DNA of 64,000 nt from Acidimangrovimonas pyrenivorans (GTDB lineage: Bacteria; Pseudomonadota; Alphaproteobacteria; Rhodobacterales; Rhodobacteraceae), in the NCBI RefSeq assembly GCF_042643245.1, contig NZ_JBHRSK010000004.1:806001-870000 (forward strand). The letters are read 5' to 3'. The position numbers and the translations under genes were made by a program. Positions 28,149 to 36,150 of this stretch are shown piece by piece (the stretch's first letter is position 1; every line of letters starts with the position of its first letter). The notes below the pieces were generated by a model. It saw nothing but the letters and a program-made list of their open reading frames with translations, was not told the DNA's origin and ran no database searches.

Positions 28149-29020
28149 CGCAGCGCCTCGGCCGAATAGATCGCCAGCGCGGTCCAGATCAGGGCGAAGG
28201 CGCCCAGATGCCAGGGCGTGAACGGCTCGCGGAAGACCAGCGTGGCGCAGAGGAACTGCAGCGTCGGGTTGAGATACTGAATCAGCCCGACCGTCGTCAT
28301 GTTCACCCGCCGCGCGGCATAGGAGAACAGGATCAGCGGCCCGCCGGTCAGCACGCCCGAGAAGGCCAGCAGCAGGCTGAGATGCAGGTCATGGCCGAAG
28401 AAGCCGCCCGGCCGGCCCTCGCTCCACAGCCCGTCGTGGATGCCGGCCAGCCACAGCGTGGCCAGCGGCGACAGCACCAGCACCTCGGCCGTGACCGAGA
28501 CCACCGGCCCGGCATCGAGCCGCTTCTTCATCAGCCCGTAGATGCCGAAGGTGCCGGCCAGGAAGAGCGAGATCCAGGGCGTCACTCCCAGCCCCCAGGT
28601 CAGCAGCGCCACCGCCGTCGCCGCCAGCGCCACCGCCATGCCCTGGGCCGGGCGCAGCCGCTCGCCGAAGGCGATGACGCCCAGCATCACGGCGACCAGC
28701 GGGAAGATGTAGTAGCCCAGCGAGGCCTCGACGGCGCGGTCGATCTGGATCGACAGGATGAACATGAACCAGTTGGCCGAGATCGCGACGGCGGCCAGGA
28801 CGACGATCAGCGCCCGGCGCCCCGACAGCAGCCGCGGCACCTGCGCCAGCCGGCCCTGCAGCGCCAGCACGATGCCGAAGAAGGCCAGCGACCACAGGGT
28901 GCGGTGGCTGAGCACCTCGCCCGGCGGCACCGCCACCAGCAGCTTGTAGTAGAGCGGCGACAGGCCCCAGATCGTGCAGGCCCCCACCATCGCCAGAATG
29001 CCCTTGCGCGCCTCGGTCAT
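28085..29020 (-). CDS. rarD: RarD-type EamA-family transporter
   Basis: The product has 311 residues from the ATG at 29020 (MTEARKGILAMVGACTIWGL); an in-frame extension to 29098 is not supported. Ten hydrophobic segments form two EamA repeats of the drug/metabolite transporter superfamily. LSPLYYKLLVAVPPGEVLSHR near 20 and RTLWSLAFFGIVLAL are typical of RarD (chloramphenicol-sensitive protein family), whose natural substrate is unclear. The 3' end runs 64 bases into the convergent LOG gene. Confidence 0.9.
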   Translation of the reverse strand: MTEARKGILAMVGACTIWGLSPLYYKLLVAVPPGEVLSHRTLWSLAFFGIVLALQGRLAQVPRLLSGRRALIVVLAAVAISANWFMFILSIQIDRAVEASLGYYIFPLVAVMLGVIAFGERLRPAQGMAVALAATAVALLTWGLGVTPWISLFLAGTFGIYGLMKKRLDAGPVVSVTAEVLVLSPLATLWLAGIHDGLWSEGRPGGFFGHDLHLSLLLAFSGVLTGGPLILFSYAARRVNMTTVGLIQYLNPTLQFLCATLVFREPFTPWHLGAFALIWTALAIYSAEALRQDRAARRAAASAATSGISVT

Positions 29021-29130
29021 CGCATCCTCTCTCCGTTCCCCGGCGGTGCTAGCCGATCCCGGCGCCGGCCACCATCGCTTTCCGTTTCCGAAACGCAAGG
29101 TGATGTCGCGACGCCGGGTTGGCGGCGGAA

Positions 29131-29281
29131 GCAGGCCGAGCGCCGGCCCGTGGGCTGGCGCGAGCGGCCTTCGATGGGCGGCGCCTTATCCCAGCCAAAG
29201 CCCTCTGCCGAATGGGCGTTGCGCACGGACAACAAAGCGCCGGTCCGTCCGGAGGGGCCGGCGCTCGCCCTGCGGTTGCGC
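29131..29281. repeat. Intergenic inverted-repeat element, type I, copy 1
   Basis: GCAGGCCGAGCGCCGGCCC (29131-29149) pairs with GGGCCGGCGCTCGCCCTGC (29263-29281) with one mismatch in 19. The interior includes GTGGGCTGGCGC, CTTATCCCAGCCAAAGCCC and CAAAGCGCC, which occur in the same order in the element at 49397-49538. The 397-base gap 29021-29417 contains this element and the sodB terminator, and no credible gene. Confidence 0.8.
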
Positions 29282-29373
29282 CGCGCACCGGGCCTGTTTC
29301 AGTGTCCATGAAGACAGTTCGGTGTCGGCAGGAACGCAGCCAGCGCAGCTTCGGGATATCGCCAAACGCAAAC

Positions 29374-29393
29374 GGGCGCCCCCAGGGGCGCCC
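29374..29393 (-). terminator. Terminator hairpin after sodB
   Basis: GGGCGCCC (29374-29381) and GGGCGCCC (29386-29393), a self-complementary word, form an 8-bp stem with a 4-base loop, 24 bases past the sodB stop. In the minus direction it is followed by GTTTGCGTTTGG, a weak T-rich tail. Confidence 0.65.
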
Positions 29394-29417
29394 GCCGCGG
29401 AACCGATCGGGTCGGGA

Positions 29418-30017
29418 TTACAGGCGCGAGGCCACGTTCTCCCAGTTGACCAGGTTGTCGAGGAAGTTCTGCAGATAGGCCGGACGCTTGTTGCGGAAGT
29501 CGATGTAGTAGCTGTGCTCCCACACGTCGCAGCCCAGCAGGGCGGTCTGGCCGAAGCAGAGCGGGTTGACGCCGTTCTCGGTCTTGGTGACCTTGAGCGA
29601 GCCGTCGGTGTCCTTGACCAGCCAGGCCCAGCCCGAGCCGAACTGGCCGGCGCCGGCGGCGGCGAAGGCTTCCTTGAACTTGGCGACCGAGCCGAAGGCC
29701 TCGTTGATCGCCTTCTCCAGCTCGCCCGGCATCGACTGGCTGCCCGGGCCCATCATTTCCCAGAACTGGGTGTGATTCCAGTGCTGGCTGGCGTTGTTGA
29801 AGATGCCGTTCTGGGCCACGGCGCCGGCCTGGTAGGTGCCCTTGACCACCTCCTCGACCGACTTGCCTTCCCACTCGGTGCCGGCGATCAGCTTGTTGCC
29901 GTTGTCGACATAGGCCTTGTGGTGCAGGTCGTGGTGATATTCCAGCGTCTCCTTCGACATGCCGAAGGCGGCCAGGGCGTCATGGGCATAGGGAAGGTCG
30001 GGAAGTTCGAAAGCCAT
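29418..30017 (-). CDS. sodB: Iron superoxide dismutase
   Basis: The product has 199 residues with no signal peptide, so it acts in the cytoplasm, turning superoxide into hydrogen peroxide and oxygen. Metal ligands are His28, His82, Asp164 and His168 (YHHDLHH, WNHTQFW, DVWEHSYY). Gln78, four residues before His82, is the second-shell glutamine position characteristic of iron rather than manganese enzymes, though cambialistic use is possible. The start follows AAAGGATGATCCG. It is monocistronic, with a hairpin downstream. Confidence 0.95.
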   Translation of the reverse strand: MAFELPDLPYAHDALAAFGMSKETLEYHHDLHHKAYVDNGNKLIAGTEWEGKSVEEVVKGTYQAGAVAQNGIFNNASQHWNHTQFWEMMGPGSQSMPGELEKAINEAFGSVAKFKEAFAAAGAGQFGSGWAWLVKDTDGSLKVTKTENGVNPLCFGQTALLGCDVWEHSYYIDFRNKRPAYLQNFLDNLVNWENVASRL

Positions 30018-30054
30018 CGGATCATCCTTTCGCGCAATTGGAACTCTCGTGGGG

Positions 30055-30083
30055 AATAAGAGCCCTCATGGCGCCGAGGTCAA
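30055..30083 (-). promoter_or_regulatory. Promoter-like pair before sodB
   Basis: Read on the minus strand, TTGACC (30083-30078) and CTTATT (30060-30055) are separated by 17 bases, 38 bases ahead of the sodB start codon. The -35 is good and the -10 weak. Confidence 0.4.
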
Positions 30084-30112
30084 GGGCCGATCCCGGCGCC
30101 GGCACGCGCGCC

Positions 30113-30553
30113 CTACTGGATCGCGCAGGAGCCGTGCCCCGAGAAGCTGTTATCGGCGCCATCGAAGGACGAGAAGGCCTGGAAGCTGTGGCTCGCCTTG
30201 ACGATGGTCGCCGCATAGCGCAGCACCATCTTGGTTGTCGCCCTGCCGTTCTCGGTGCCGTGGATCCCGTGCACGACCCAGCGGAACGACATCCGCTTGT
30301 CGTTGTCGACGGTCACCGAGACCGGGATCGGCTTGCCGAAGACATGCTTGATCAGTCCGTCATAGACGACGCCTGTCCGCATGGCCGTATCGACCTTGAA
30401 GAAGATCGGGCTGTTGAGGCCGCCGCCCGGCGGCGGATTGTGATAGCTGCACTTGTAGACGACCGTCCGGCCCGCCGCCTGCCCCGCGACGGGAACCGCT
30501 GCCGCGGCCGCGGCCAGGGCCAGGGCGGCGATCAGGTTCATGCTTTTCTGCAT
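30113..30553 (-). CDS. Small secreted protein, third (distal) member of a tandem paralogous family
   Basis: The product has 146 residues with a Sec signal peptide (MQKSMNLIAALALAAAAAAV..., cleavage near VAGQA at 23-25). The family is not recognised. The mature part holds two cysteines, one in VVYKCSYHNPPPGGG and one in DNSFSGHGSCAIQ at the C-terminus, probably joined as a disulfide in the periplasm or outside. The middle shares YDGLIKHVFGKPIPVSVTVDN and RWVVHG with its two neighbours at 30636 and 31144. GAGGAG precedes the start at good spacing. It is the last of three paralogs. Confidence 0.8.
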   Translation of the reverse strand: MQKSMNLIAALALAAAAAAVPVAGQAAGRTVVYKCSYHNPPPGGGLNSPIFFKVDTAMRTGVVYDGLIKHVFGKPIPVSVTVDNDKRMSFRWVVHGIHGTENGRATTKMVLRYAATIVKASHSFQAFSSFDGADNSFSGHGSCAIQ

Positions 30554-30635
30554 AGTTGTCTCTCCTCTCAGAGCGCGTCTTCGTTGCTCCGCGGCGCAGC
30601 GCCGGACAGGGCCCCGGCCGGCGGCGCGAACTTGG

Positions 30636-31070
30636 CTATTTCTTCATGAGCTTGGTTTCGCAATGGCCGTTCGCCGACGGCTTGTTGTCCCAGCCCGACA
30701 GGTTGAGCGAGACATGGATCGCCTTCGACGCCTTCATGATCGTCACGGTATAGGTGACCAGGGGAATGCCGCCGTGGCTCATGTTTTCGGACTTGGGCCG
30801 CTTGATCGACCAGCGGTAGGTGGTGCGCGCAGAGTTGTCGACGAGCACCTTTACCGGGATGTCGCCGCCCCGGTACTGCTTGATCATGCCGTCCAGCGCC
30901 CGGGCCTCGCCGGTGGCGGGATCGTGCAGGACATAGATCAACTTGCCGATACCGCTATGCGGCGCCGGGTGTCGGATGTGGCAGGTATAGAGCACCGCCT
31001 GCGCCTGCAGCGCGGACGGGACCAGAAAGGCGCAGAGGGCGACGGCCAGGGCTTTCGGGGTCAACGGCAT
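30636..31070 (-). CDS. Small secreted protein, second member of the tandem family
   Basis: The product has 144 residues from the ATG at 31070 (preceded by GGAGACAATTAC), with a signal peptide ending near LQAQA. It shares with its neighbours VLYTCHIRHPAPHSGI near the mature N-terminus, DGMIKQYRGGDIPVKVLVDN in the middle, YRWSIK, and the end DNKPSANGHC. The two cysteines align with those of the other members. It has an extra basic tail (ETKLMKK). Function is unknown; divergence between members is large, so the duplications are old or selection has diversified them. Confidence 0.8.
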   Translation of the reverse strand: MPLTPKALAVALCAFLVPSALQAQAVLYTCHIRHPAPHSGIGKLIYVLHDPATGEARALDGMIKQYRGGDIPVKVLVDNSARTTYRWSIKRPKSENMSHGGIPLVTYTVTIMKASKAIHVSLNLSGWDNKPSANGHCETKLMKK

Positions 31071-31143
31071 GTAATTGTCTCCAGTTTCGCAAGCCGGCAC
31101 CGGCGCTGCCGCGCGCCTCGGACCGGGTGTCGACGGTGGCGGA

Positions 31144-31599
31144 TCAATGCTGCAGCACGCACTGGCCATTGGCCGAGTAGCTGTTGTCGGCGGCATGGGA
31201 GCGGGTGACGAGCATCAGCTTGTTCCCGGGCTTGAAGATCGACATGTCGTGGCTCAACCCGGGAAACCGCCACGGCTTGCCGTCCAGCGTGCCCTTGGCC
31301 TCGTGGATGATCCAGCGGACGGTGAGGCGGCGGTCGCTATTAGCCAGCACCTTTGCCGCCAGCGGCTTGCCGACCTGGTACTTGATCACGGGATCGAAGA
31401 CCCGCGCCTTGCCGGTCTTCTGGTTCAGTTCGAGGAAAAGCGGGCCGACGATCGCACTGTGCGGTGGCGGGTGGTTGAAGCTGCACTTGTAGACGATGAC
31501 GTCGGCGGCCTTCTGGGCCAGGGAAGCTGCCGGAACCGTTGCCAGCGCCACCGAAACGGCCAGCGCCGCCGCCTTGACCACCTTGCCGATCACCTGCAT
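31144..31599 (-). CDS. Small secreted protein, first member of the tandem family
   Basis: The product has 151 residues from the ATG at 31599, preceded closely by GCGGAG, and has a signal peptide ending near AASLAQ. Shared features are VIVYKCSFNHPPPHSAI, FDPVIKYQVGKPLAAKVLAN, VRWIIHEAKG and DNSYSANGQC. An in-frame extension to 31749 covers the sox terminator and is not used. The order sox terminator, then three secreted genes, then sodB suggests an independent unit of three genes with gaps of 73 and 82 bases. Confidence 0.8.
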   Translation of the reverse strand: MQVIGKVVKAAALAVSVALATVPAASLAQKAADVIVYKCSFNHPPPHSAIVGPLFLELNQKTGKARVFDPVIKYQVGKPLAAKVLANSDRRLTVRWIIHEAKGTLDGKPWRFPGLSHDMSIFKPGNKLMLVTRSHAADNSYSANGQCVLQH

Positions 31600-31702
31600 G
31601 TCTCCGCACTCATTGACATTTCCGCCATTGAAACGTGAGGGCCTGCCGGTGTCAACGCAGGGTGGAGCGGCGGCGCATCGACTCTCGCCAAAGCATAAAG
31701 AC

Positions 31703-31731
31703 AGCCCCGTTTCGCGTTGCAAAACGGGGCT
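31703..31731 (-). terminator. Intrinsic terminator of the sox operon
   Basis: AGCCCCGTTT (31703-31712) pairs perfectly with AAACGGGGCT (31722-31731) around a 9-base loop. It lies 72 bases after the soxG stop and is followed on the minus strand by GTCTTTATGCTTTGG, a T-rich stretch. It is one of the clearest terminators in the window. Confidence 0.85.
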
Positions 31732-31803
31732 CTCAAGCCTTGAAAACACGGTGAATTCGACCGCTGACGCGCCGCCGGCTCACGAAGAGTTGAGAGCGGG
31801 TGC

Positions 31804-32370
31804 CTAGAACAGCCCGACCTCGCCGCCCGGGGTCGCCGAGACCGTCAGCAGCCCCATGACATAGGCCGCGACCGAGCGGAAGGAGACCAGCGTGAAGCCG
31901 CCTTCCGCATCCATCCAGAAGGCGGCGGCGACCTGGGCGGCGCGGGTGCGGCGCAGCTCGCCCGGGCCGAAGACGGCGGGCGACAGGTCGACGGGGCAAA
32001 GCTTGGCCAGCACCTCGCGCGCGCCCGCGCCCTCGATCCGGAACACCGCGCGGGCGTCCGAGACGTCGATCGCCAGCGCGTGCTCGCCCTTCAGCGCCGC
32101 GGTCAGCGCCGCCAGCGTCGCCGGCACCTCGGCATAGGGCAGCCAGAGCAGCAGCTCGTCGGGCGACATCCAGCCCGCGCCCTTCTCCCCCACCATCTCG
32201 ATCCGCCGGGTGTCGGGCACCTCGGTGCCGACCGCCGCCTTGACCGCTTCCTTCAGCCGGGTCGCGCCAAGGTCGCCGCGCAGGGTGATCATGCCCTGCG
32301 GCCCGACCTCGCGCACCGTCACGTAACCGTCGAAGCTGGCGCCGCCGAGCGCCGAAACCGGGTCAGACAT
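31804..32370 (-). CDS. soxG: Sarcosine oxidase gamma subunit
   Basis: The product has 188 residues from the ATG at 32370, overlapping the soxA stop by 8 bases. It resembles the GcvT-like SoxG subunit: GDLGATRLKEAVKAAVG, GWMSPDELLLWLPYAE and DVSDARAVFRIEGAGAREVLAKL are recognisable. In heterotetrameric sarcosine oxidase the gamma chain helps assemble the complex, which oxidises N-methylglycine to glycine, H2O2 and 5,10-methylene-tetrahydrofolate. It is the last gene of the operon. Confidence 0.92.
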   Translation of the reverse strand: MSDPVSALGGASFDGYVTVREVGPQGMITLRGDLGATRLKEAVKAAVGTEVPDTRRIEMVGEKGAGWMSPDELLLWLPYAEVPATLAALTAALKGEHALAIDVSDARAVFRIEGAGAREVLAKLCPVDLSPAVFGPGELRRTRAAQVAAAFWMDAEGGFTLVSFRSVAAYVMGLLTVSATPGGEVGLF

Positions 32371-35300
32371 TCTGCTTCTCCCCGTCCTTGTCGTAGAAGA
32401 CCGGATCGACGATCCGGGCCCGGACCGCGCCGCCACCGGTCTTCGGGAACTCCACCGTCTCGCCCATCCGTTCGGGCCCGCGCTTGATCAACCCCATCGC
32501 GATACCGCGCTTGAGCGTCGGCGAGTAATAGGTTGATGTCACGCGCCCTTCCGTGTTGCGCTGACCGTTGGCATTGGTGCCCGCGGCCACCGCGTAGGCG
32601 CCGTCGGGGATCACCGAGCCGTCGAGGGTTTCCAGCCCGACCAGCTTCCAGCGGTCGGGATCGGTCATGTGCGGCCGCTGCTGGCCGCGCTTGCCGAGGA
32701 AATCCTCCTTCTTCTTCGAGATCGCCCAGTCCAGCCCCAGATCCTGCGGGATCACCGTGCCGTCGGTCTCGTCGCCGATCATGATGAAGCCCTTCTCGGC
32801 CCGCATGATGTGCAGCGCCTCGGTGCCGTAGGGCATGGCGCCGAACTCGGCCCCGGCCTCGATCAGCTTGTCCCACAGCGCCCGGCCGTGGCTGGCCGGC
32901 ACCGCGATCTCATAGCTCAGCTCGCCCGAGAACGAGATCCGGTAGATCCGCACCGGCAGCCCCGCCAGTTCACCGTCCTGCCAGTCCATGAACTTGAAGG
33001 TCTCGGCCGAAACGTCCATGCCGCCCAGCTTTTCCAGCACCTTGCGGGCATTGGGGCCGACCACGGCGATCTGGGCGAACTGCTCGGTCAGGTTGGCGGT
33101 ATGGACCTTCCAGTCCCACCATTCGCATTGCAGCCAGTCCTCCATCCAGCCGTGGATGCGATCGGCCCCGCCCGAGGTGGTGTGGCACAGCCAGGTCTCC
33201 TCGTCGATGCGGGCGACGACGCCGTCGTCCGACAGGAAGCCGTTCTCGTTGCACATCAGCCCGTAGCGGCAGCGGCCGGGTTTCAGGTTGCTCATCATGT
33301 TGGTGTAGAGCATGTCGAGGAAGCGCCCGGCATCCGGCCCCTTGACCAGGATCTTGCCCAGCGTCGAGGCGTCGAGCAGGCCCAGCTTCTCGCGCGTGTT
33401 CAGCACCTCGCGCTTTACCGCCTGGTCCGCGGTCTCGCCCACCCGCTTGTAGCAGAACGGGCGGCGCCAATGGCCGACCGGCTCCCACTCGACGCCGTTG
33501 GCCTCGTGCCAGTCATGCATCGGCGTGCGGCGCAGCGGCTGGAAGATCTCGCCCCGCGCCTCGCCGGCCAGCGCGCCGATCGTGACCGGGGTGTAGGGCG
33601 GCCGGAAGGTGGTGGTGCCGACCTGCGGAATGTCTTCACCCAAAGCCTGAGAAAGAACGGCAAGCCCGTTGATATTACTCAACTTCCCTTGATCTGTCGC
33701 CATGCCCAGCGTGGTGTAGCGCTTGGTGTGCTCGACGCTCTCGTAACCTTCGCGCGCGGCCAGCTGGACGTCGGAGACCTTGACGTCGTTCTGGTAGTCG
33801 AGCCACATCTTCATCCGCAGCGCCGGCGCGGCGCCCTGCGGCATGGTCCAGACCGGCAGCAGCGGTGCCTCCTCAGGCGCGCCGACGGTCGCCACCGCGT
33901 CGCCCTTCGGCGTGAACCCGGCGGCCTCGAGCGCGGCAACCGTCGCCGCCTGCGCGTCCGTCAGCACCTCGCCCGCCAGCAACGCGCCGTTGGCTGCGCC
34001 GGCGGCGAAGACGAAGCCGGTGCCATCGGCGCCCAGCGGCGGCCGCGCCGGATCGGGGCGGAACATGGAGTGCTCGGCGTCCCAGGTCAGCTTGCCGCCG
34101 CAATGGCTGTAGAGGTGGACCACCGGCGACCAGCCGCCCGACATTGCCACCGCGTCGCAGGCGATCTCTTCCAGCACCGCGCCCTCGCCGGCCTGGGCGC
34201 AGATGGCGACGCCGGTGACGGCCTTGCCGCCCTTGACCTTGGCGATGCCCTTGCCGGTCTCGACCCTTATGCCGAGTGCCCGCGCCTGCTCCGGCAGCGC
34301 CCCGTTGGCGCTGTCGCGGGCATCGAGAATGGCCGGCACTTCCAGCCCCGCCTGTTTCAGCGCGATGGCGGTGCGGTAGGCGTCGTCGTTGTTGGTGACG
34401 ACGACGGTGCGGTCGCCCGGGCTGACCGCCCAGTTGACCACGTAGTCGCGCACCGCCGAGGCCAGCATGACGCCGGGAATGTCGTTGCCGGCGAAGGCCA
34501 AGGGCCGCTCCAGCGCCCCGGTCGCGGTGACGATGCAGCCGGCGCGGATGCGCCAGACCCGGTGTTTCGGCCGGCCGTCGCCGGGGGTGTGGTCGGCCAC
34601 CTTCTCGTCCGCCAGCACGTAACCGTGGTCATAGACCCCGGCCGCCATGCAGCGGCTGCGCAGGGTGACATTCTCCATCCCTTCAAGGGCTTGAAGCGTG
34701 GTGTTGATCCACTCCTCGGCCGGCTTGCCGTCGATCTCGACGCCGTCGACCGGCGCCCGGCCACCCCAATGGGCGGTCTGTTCCAGCACCAGCACCCGGG
34801 CGCCCGAGGCCGCGGCCGTCAGTGCCGCCTGCAGCCCGGCGATGCCGCCGCCGACCACCAGCACATCGGCGAAGGCGTAGAGGTATTCATAGCGGTCGGC
34901 GTCGCGCTCGACCGGCGCCTTGCCGAGGCCGGCGGATTGGCGGATCACCGGCTCGAACACCGATTTCCAGGCCGCGCGCGGTGCCATGAAGGTCTTGTAG
35001 TAGAAGCCGGCCGGCAGGAAGCGCGCGACGTAGTTGTTCAGCACGCCGACATCGTATTCCAGCGTCGGCCAGTGGTTCTGGCTGGTCGCCGTCAACCCGT
35101 CGAACAGGTCGGTCGTCGTCGTGCGCTGGTTCGGCTCCAGCCGCGCGCCGCTCCCGAGGTTGACCAGCGCGTTGGGCTCTTCCGCCCCGCTCGCCACCAG
35201 CCCGCGCGGGCGGTGATACTTGAAGCTGCGGCCGAGCAGGCTCTGCCCGCTGCCCAGCAGCGCCGAGGCCAGCGTGTCGCCGGCAAAGCCGGTGAACCGC

Positions 35301-35374
35301 TTGCCGTTGAAGGTGTAGCTCAGCGTTGCCGAGCGGTCGATGAGGCGGCCGCCACGGGCCAGACGGGTGCTCAT
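32363..35374 (-). CDS. soxA: Sarcosine oxidase alpha subunit
   Basis: The product has 1003 residues, the normal length. An N-terminal ferredoxin-like domain (SYTFNGKRFTGFAGDTLASA) is followed by an NAD-binding flavoprotein domain with DVLVVGGGIAGLQAALTAAA near 174. The C-terminal part (about 600-1000) is a GcvT-like folate-binding domain (LDASTLGKILVKGPDAGRFL, FIMIGDETDGTVIPQDLGL). The ATG at 35374 overlaps the soxD stop as ATGA. It binds NAD and tetrahydrofolate and receives the iminium intermediate from SoxB. Confidence 0.95.
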   Translation of the reverse strand: MSTRLARGGRLIDRSATLSYTFNGKRFTGFAGDTLASALLGSGQSLLGRSFKYHRPRGLVASGAEEPNALVNLGSGARLEPNQRTTTTDLFDGLTATSQNHWPTLEYDVGVLNNYVARFLPAGFYYKTFMAPRAAWKSVFEPVIRQSAGLGKAPVERDADRYEYLYAFADVLVVGGGIAGLQAALTAAASGARVLVLEQTAHWGGRAPVDGVEIDGKPAEEWINTTLQALEGMENVTLRSRCMAAGVYDHGYVLADEKVADHTPGDGRPKHRVWRIRAGCIVTATGALERPLAFAGNDIPGVMLASAVRDYVVNWAVSPGDRTVVVTNNDDAYRTAIALKQAGLEVPAILDARDSANGALPEQARALGIRVETGKGIAKVKGGKAVTGVAICAQAGEGAVLEEIACDAVAMSGGWSPVVHLYSHCGGKLTWDAEHSMFRPDPARPPLGADGTGFVFAAGAANGALLAGEVLTDAQAATVAALEAAGFTPKGDAVATVGAPEEAPLLPVWTMPQGAAPALRMKMWLDYQNDVKVSDVQLAAREGYESVEHTKRYTTLGMATDQGKLSNINGLAVLSQALGEDIPQVGTTTFRPPYTPVTIGALAGEARGEIFQPLRRTPMHDWHEANGVEWEPVGHWRRPFCYKRVGETADQAVKREVLNTREKLGLLDASTLGKILVKGPDAGRFLDMLYTNMMSNLKPGRCRYGLMCNENGFLSDDGVVARIDEETWLCHTTSGGADRIHGWMEDWLQCEWWDWKVHTANLTEQFAQIAVVGPNARKVLEKLGGMDVSAETFKFMDWQDGELAGLPVRIYRISFSGELSYEIAVPASHGRALWDKLIEAGAEFGAMPYGTEALHIMRAEKGFIMIGDETDGTVIPQDLGLDWAISKKKEDFLGKRGQQRPHMTDPDRWKLVGLETLDGSVIPDGAYAVAAGTNANGQRNTEGRVTSTYYSPTLKRGIAMGLIKRGPERMGETVEFPKTGGGAVRARIVDPVFYDKDGEKQNV

Positions 35375-35694
35375 TTCCAGCCCTCCCAACCGGGTCGCTT
35401 GGCCTTGATCGTCGCGATCAGATCGGCCGGGGGTTCTTTCGACTGCGCCGGGTAGGTGCCGAAGACTTCCAGCGTCGCGGTGCAGCGCGCGGCCAGGAAC
35501 CACTTGCCGCAGCCATGGGCATGGCGCCAACGCTCGAAATGCACGCCCTTGGGGTTCTTGCGGGCGAACATGTAGCTTTCGAAATCGTCGTCGGAGGAGC
35601 CGGCGCCATGGCGCACCAGATGCGCCTCGCCGCCCGGGGCGAGCTCGGATTCCTCGGCTTTGACGCCGCAATAGGGGCAGGAGAGAGTGAGCAT
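35371..35694 (-). CDS. soxD: Sarcosine oxidase delta subunit
   Basis: The product has 107 residues, a usual SoxD length. The zinc site is visible as CPYCGVKAEESEL at the N-terminus with further Cys/His in HAHGCGKWFLAARC. The start ATG is the codon immediately after the stop of the inserted membrane-protein gene (that gene ends at 35695). Normally soxD follows soxB directly, so the 456-base insert separates two genes whose products must assemble together. Confidence 0.95.
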   Translation of the reverse strand: MLTLSCPYCGVKAEESELAPGGEAHLVRHGAGSSDDDFESYMFARKNPKGVHFERWRHAHGCGKWFLAARCTATLEVFGTYPAQSKEPPADLIATIKAKRPGWEGWK

Positions 35695-36150
35695 CTATTG
35701 CACTCCAAGTGCTTTTAGGTTGAGCAAGTCCAACCCAAGAAGTTGCAGAGCAAAGCCAGTGAGGATGAACACCATACCGACGTAAGAGAACGTGAGCGAT
35801 CGACGTGCGTCGTCAGCAGCCTCCCTGGCCGACCGATGAAGAAACTCGATTACATTTGTCACCCCGTCGGCGCTCTTGCCGATCTCGTCACGAAAAGACT
35901 GAAGTGTTTGGCTGAGTTCGTGCACATCTACTCCGCCATCGCCATCGAAACCTTCGCTGCCGCTGATACCAGTCTCAAGATAGGTTCTTGCGAACTCAAG
36001 AGTCTGAAAGCTTGGGAATATCTCATTGAACAGGCGCTCATTCTCGCTAGCCGTCTTCTTCATCGACTTTTGTACCCTGACAAGATCAACTGCCAGCAAG
36101 GCCACGCCGACAAAATCCAGACAGAGACCGAGGGCTGACAGAGAGGCCAT
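35695..36150 (-). CDS. Two-helix membrane protein of atypical composition inserted between soxB and soxD
   Basis: The product has 151 residues of no recognised family. An N-terminal membrane helix (residues 5-24, LCLDFVGVALLAVDLV) and a C-terminal one (about 121-140, SYVGMVFILTGFALQLLGL) enclose a charged region with a predicted helical or coiled-coil character (ELSQTLQSFRDEIGKSADG). Its DNA is visibly poorer in G+C (about half, by counting two lines) than the roughly 70% around it, and it uses rare codons. The start shares one base with the soxB stop (TGATG), and the stop abuts the soxD ATG. This is therefore a precise insertion into the operon that keeps translation continuous, and it suggests horizontal gain. 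Confidence 0.75.
   Translation of the reverse strand: MASLSALGLCLDFVGVALLAVDLVRVQKSMKKTASENERLFNEIFPSFQTLEFARTYLETGISGSEGFDGDGGVDVHELSQTLQSFRDEIGKSADGVTNVIEFLHRSAREAADDARRSLTFSYVGMVFILTGFALQLLGLDLLNLKALGVQ

Noticed and set aside
32669..35455. Plus-strand open frame of 928 codons opposite soxA
   Set aside because: It is antisense to a complete sarcosine oxidase alpha gene and has only low-complexity, charged translation.
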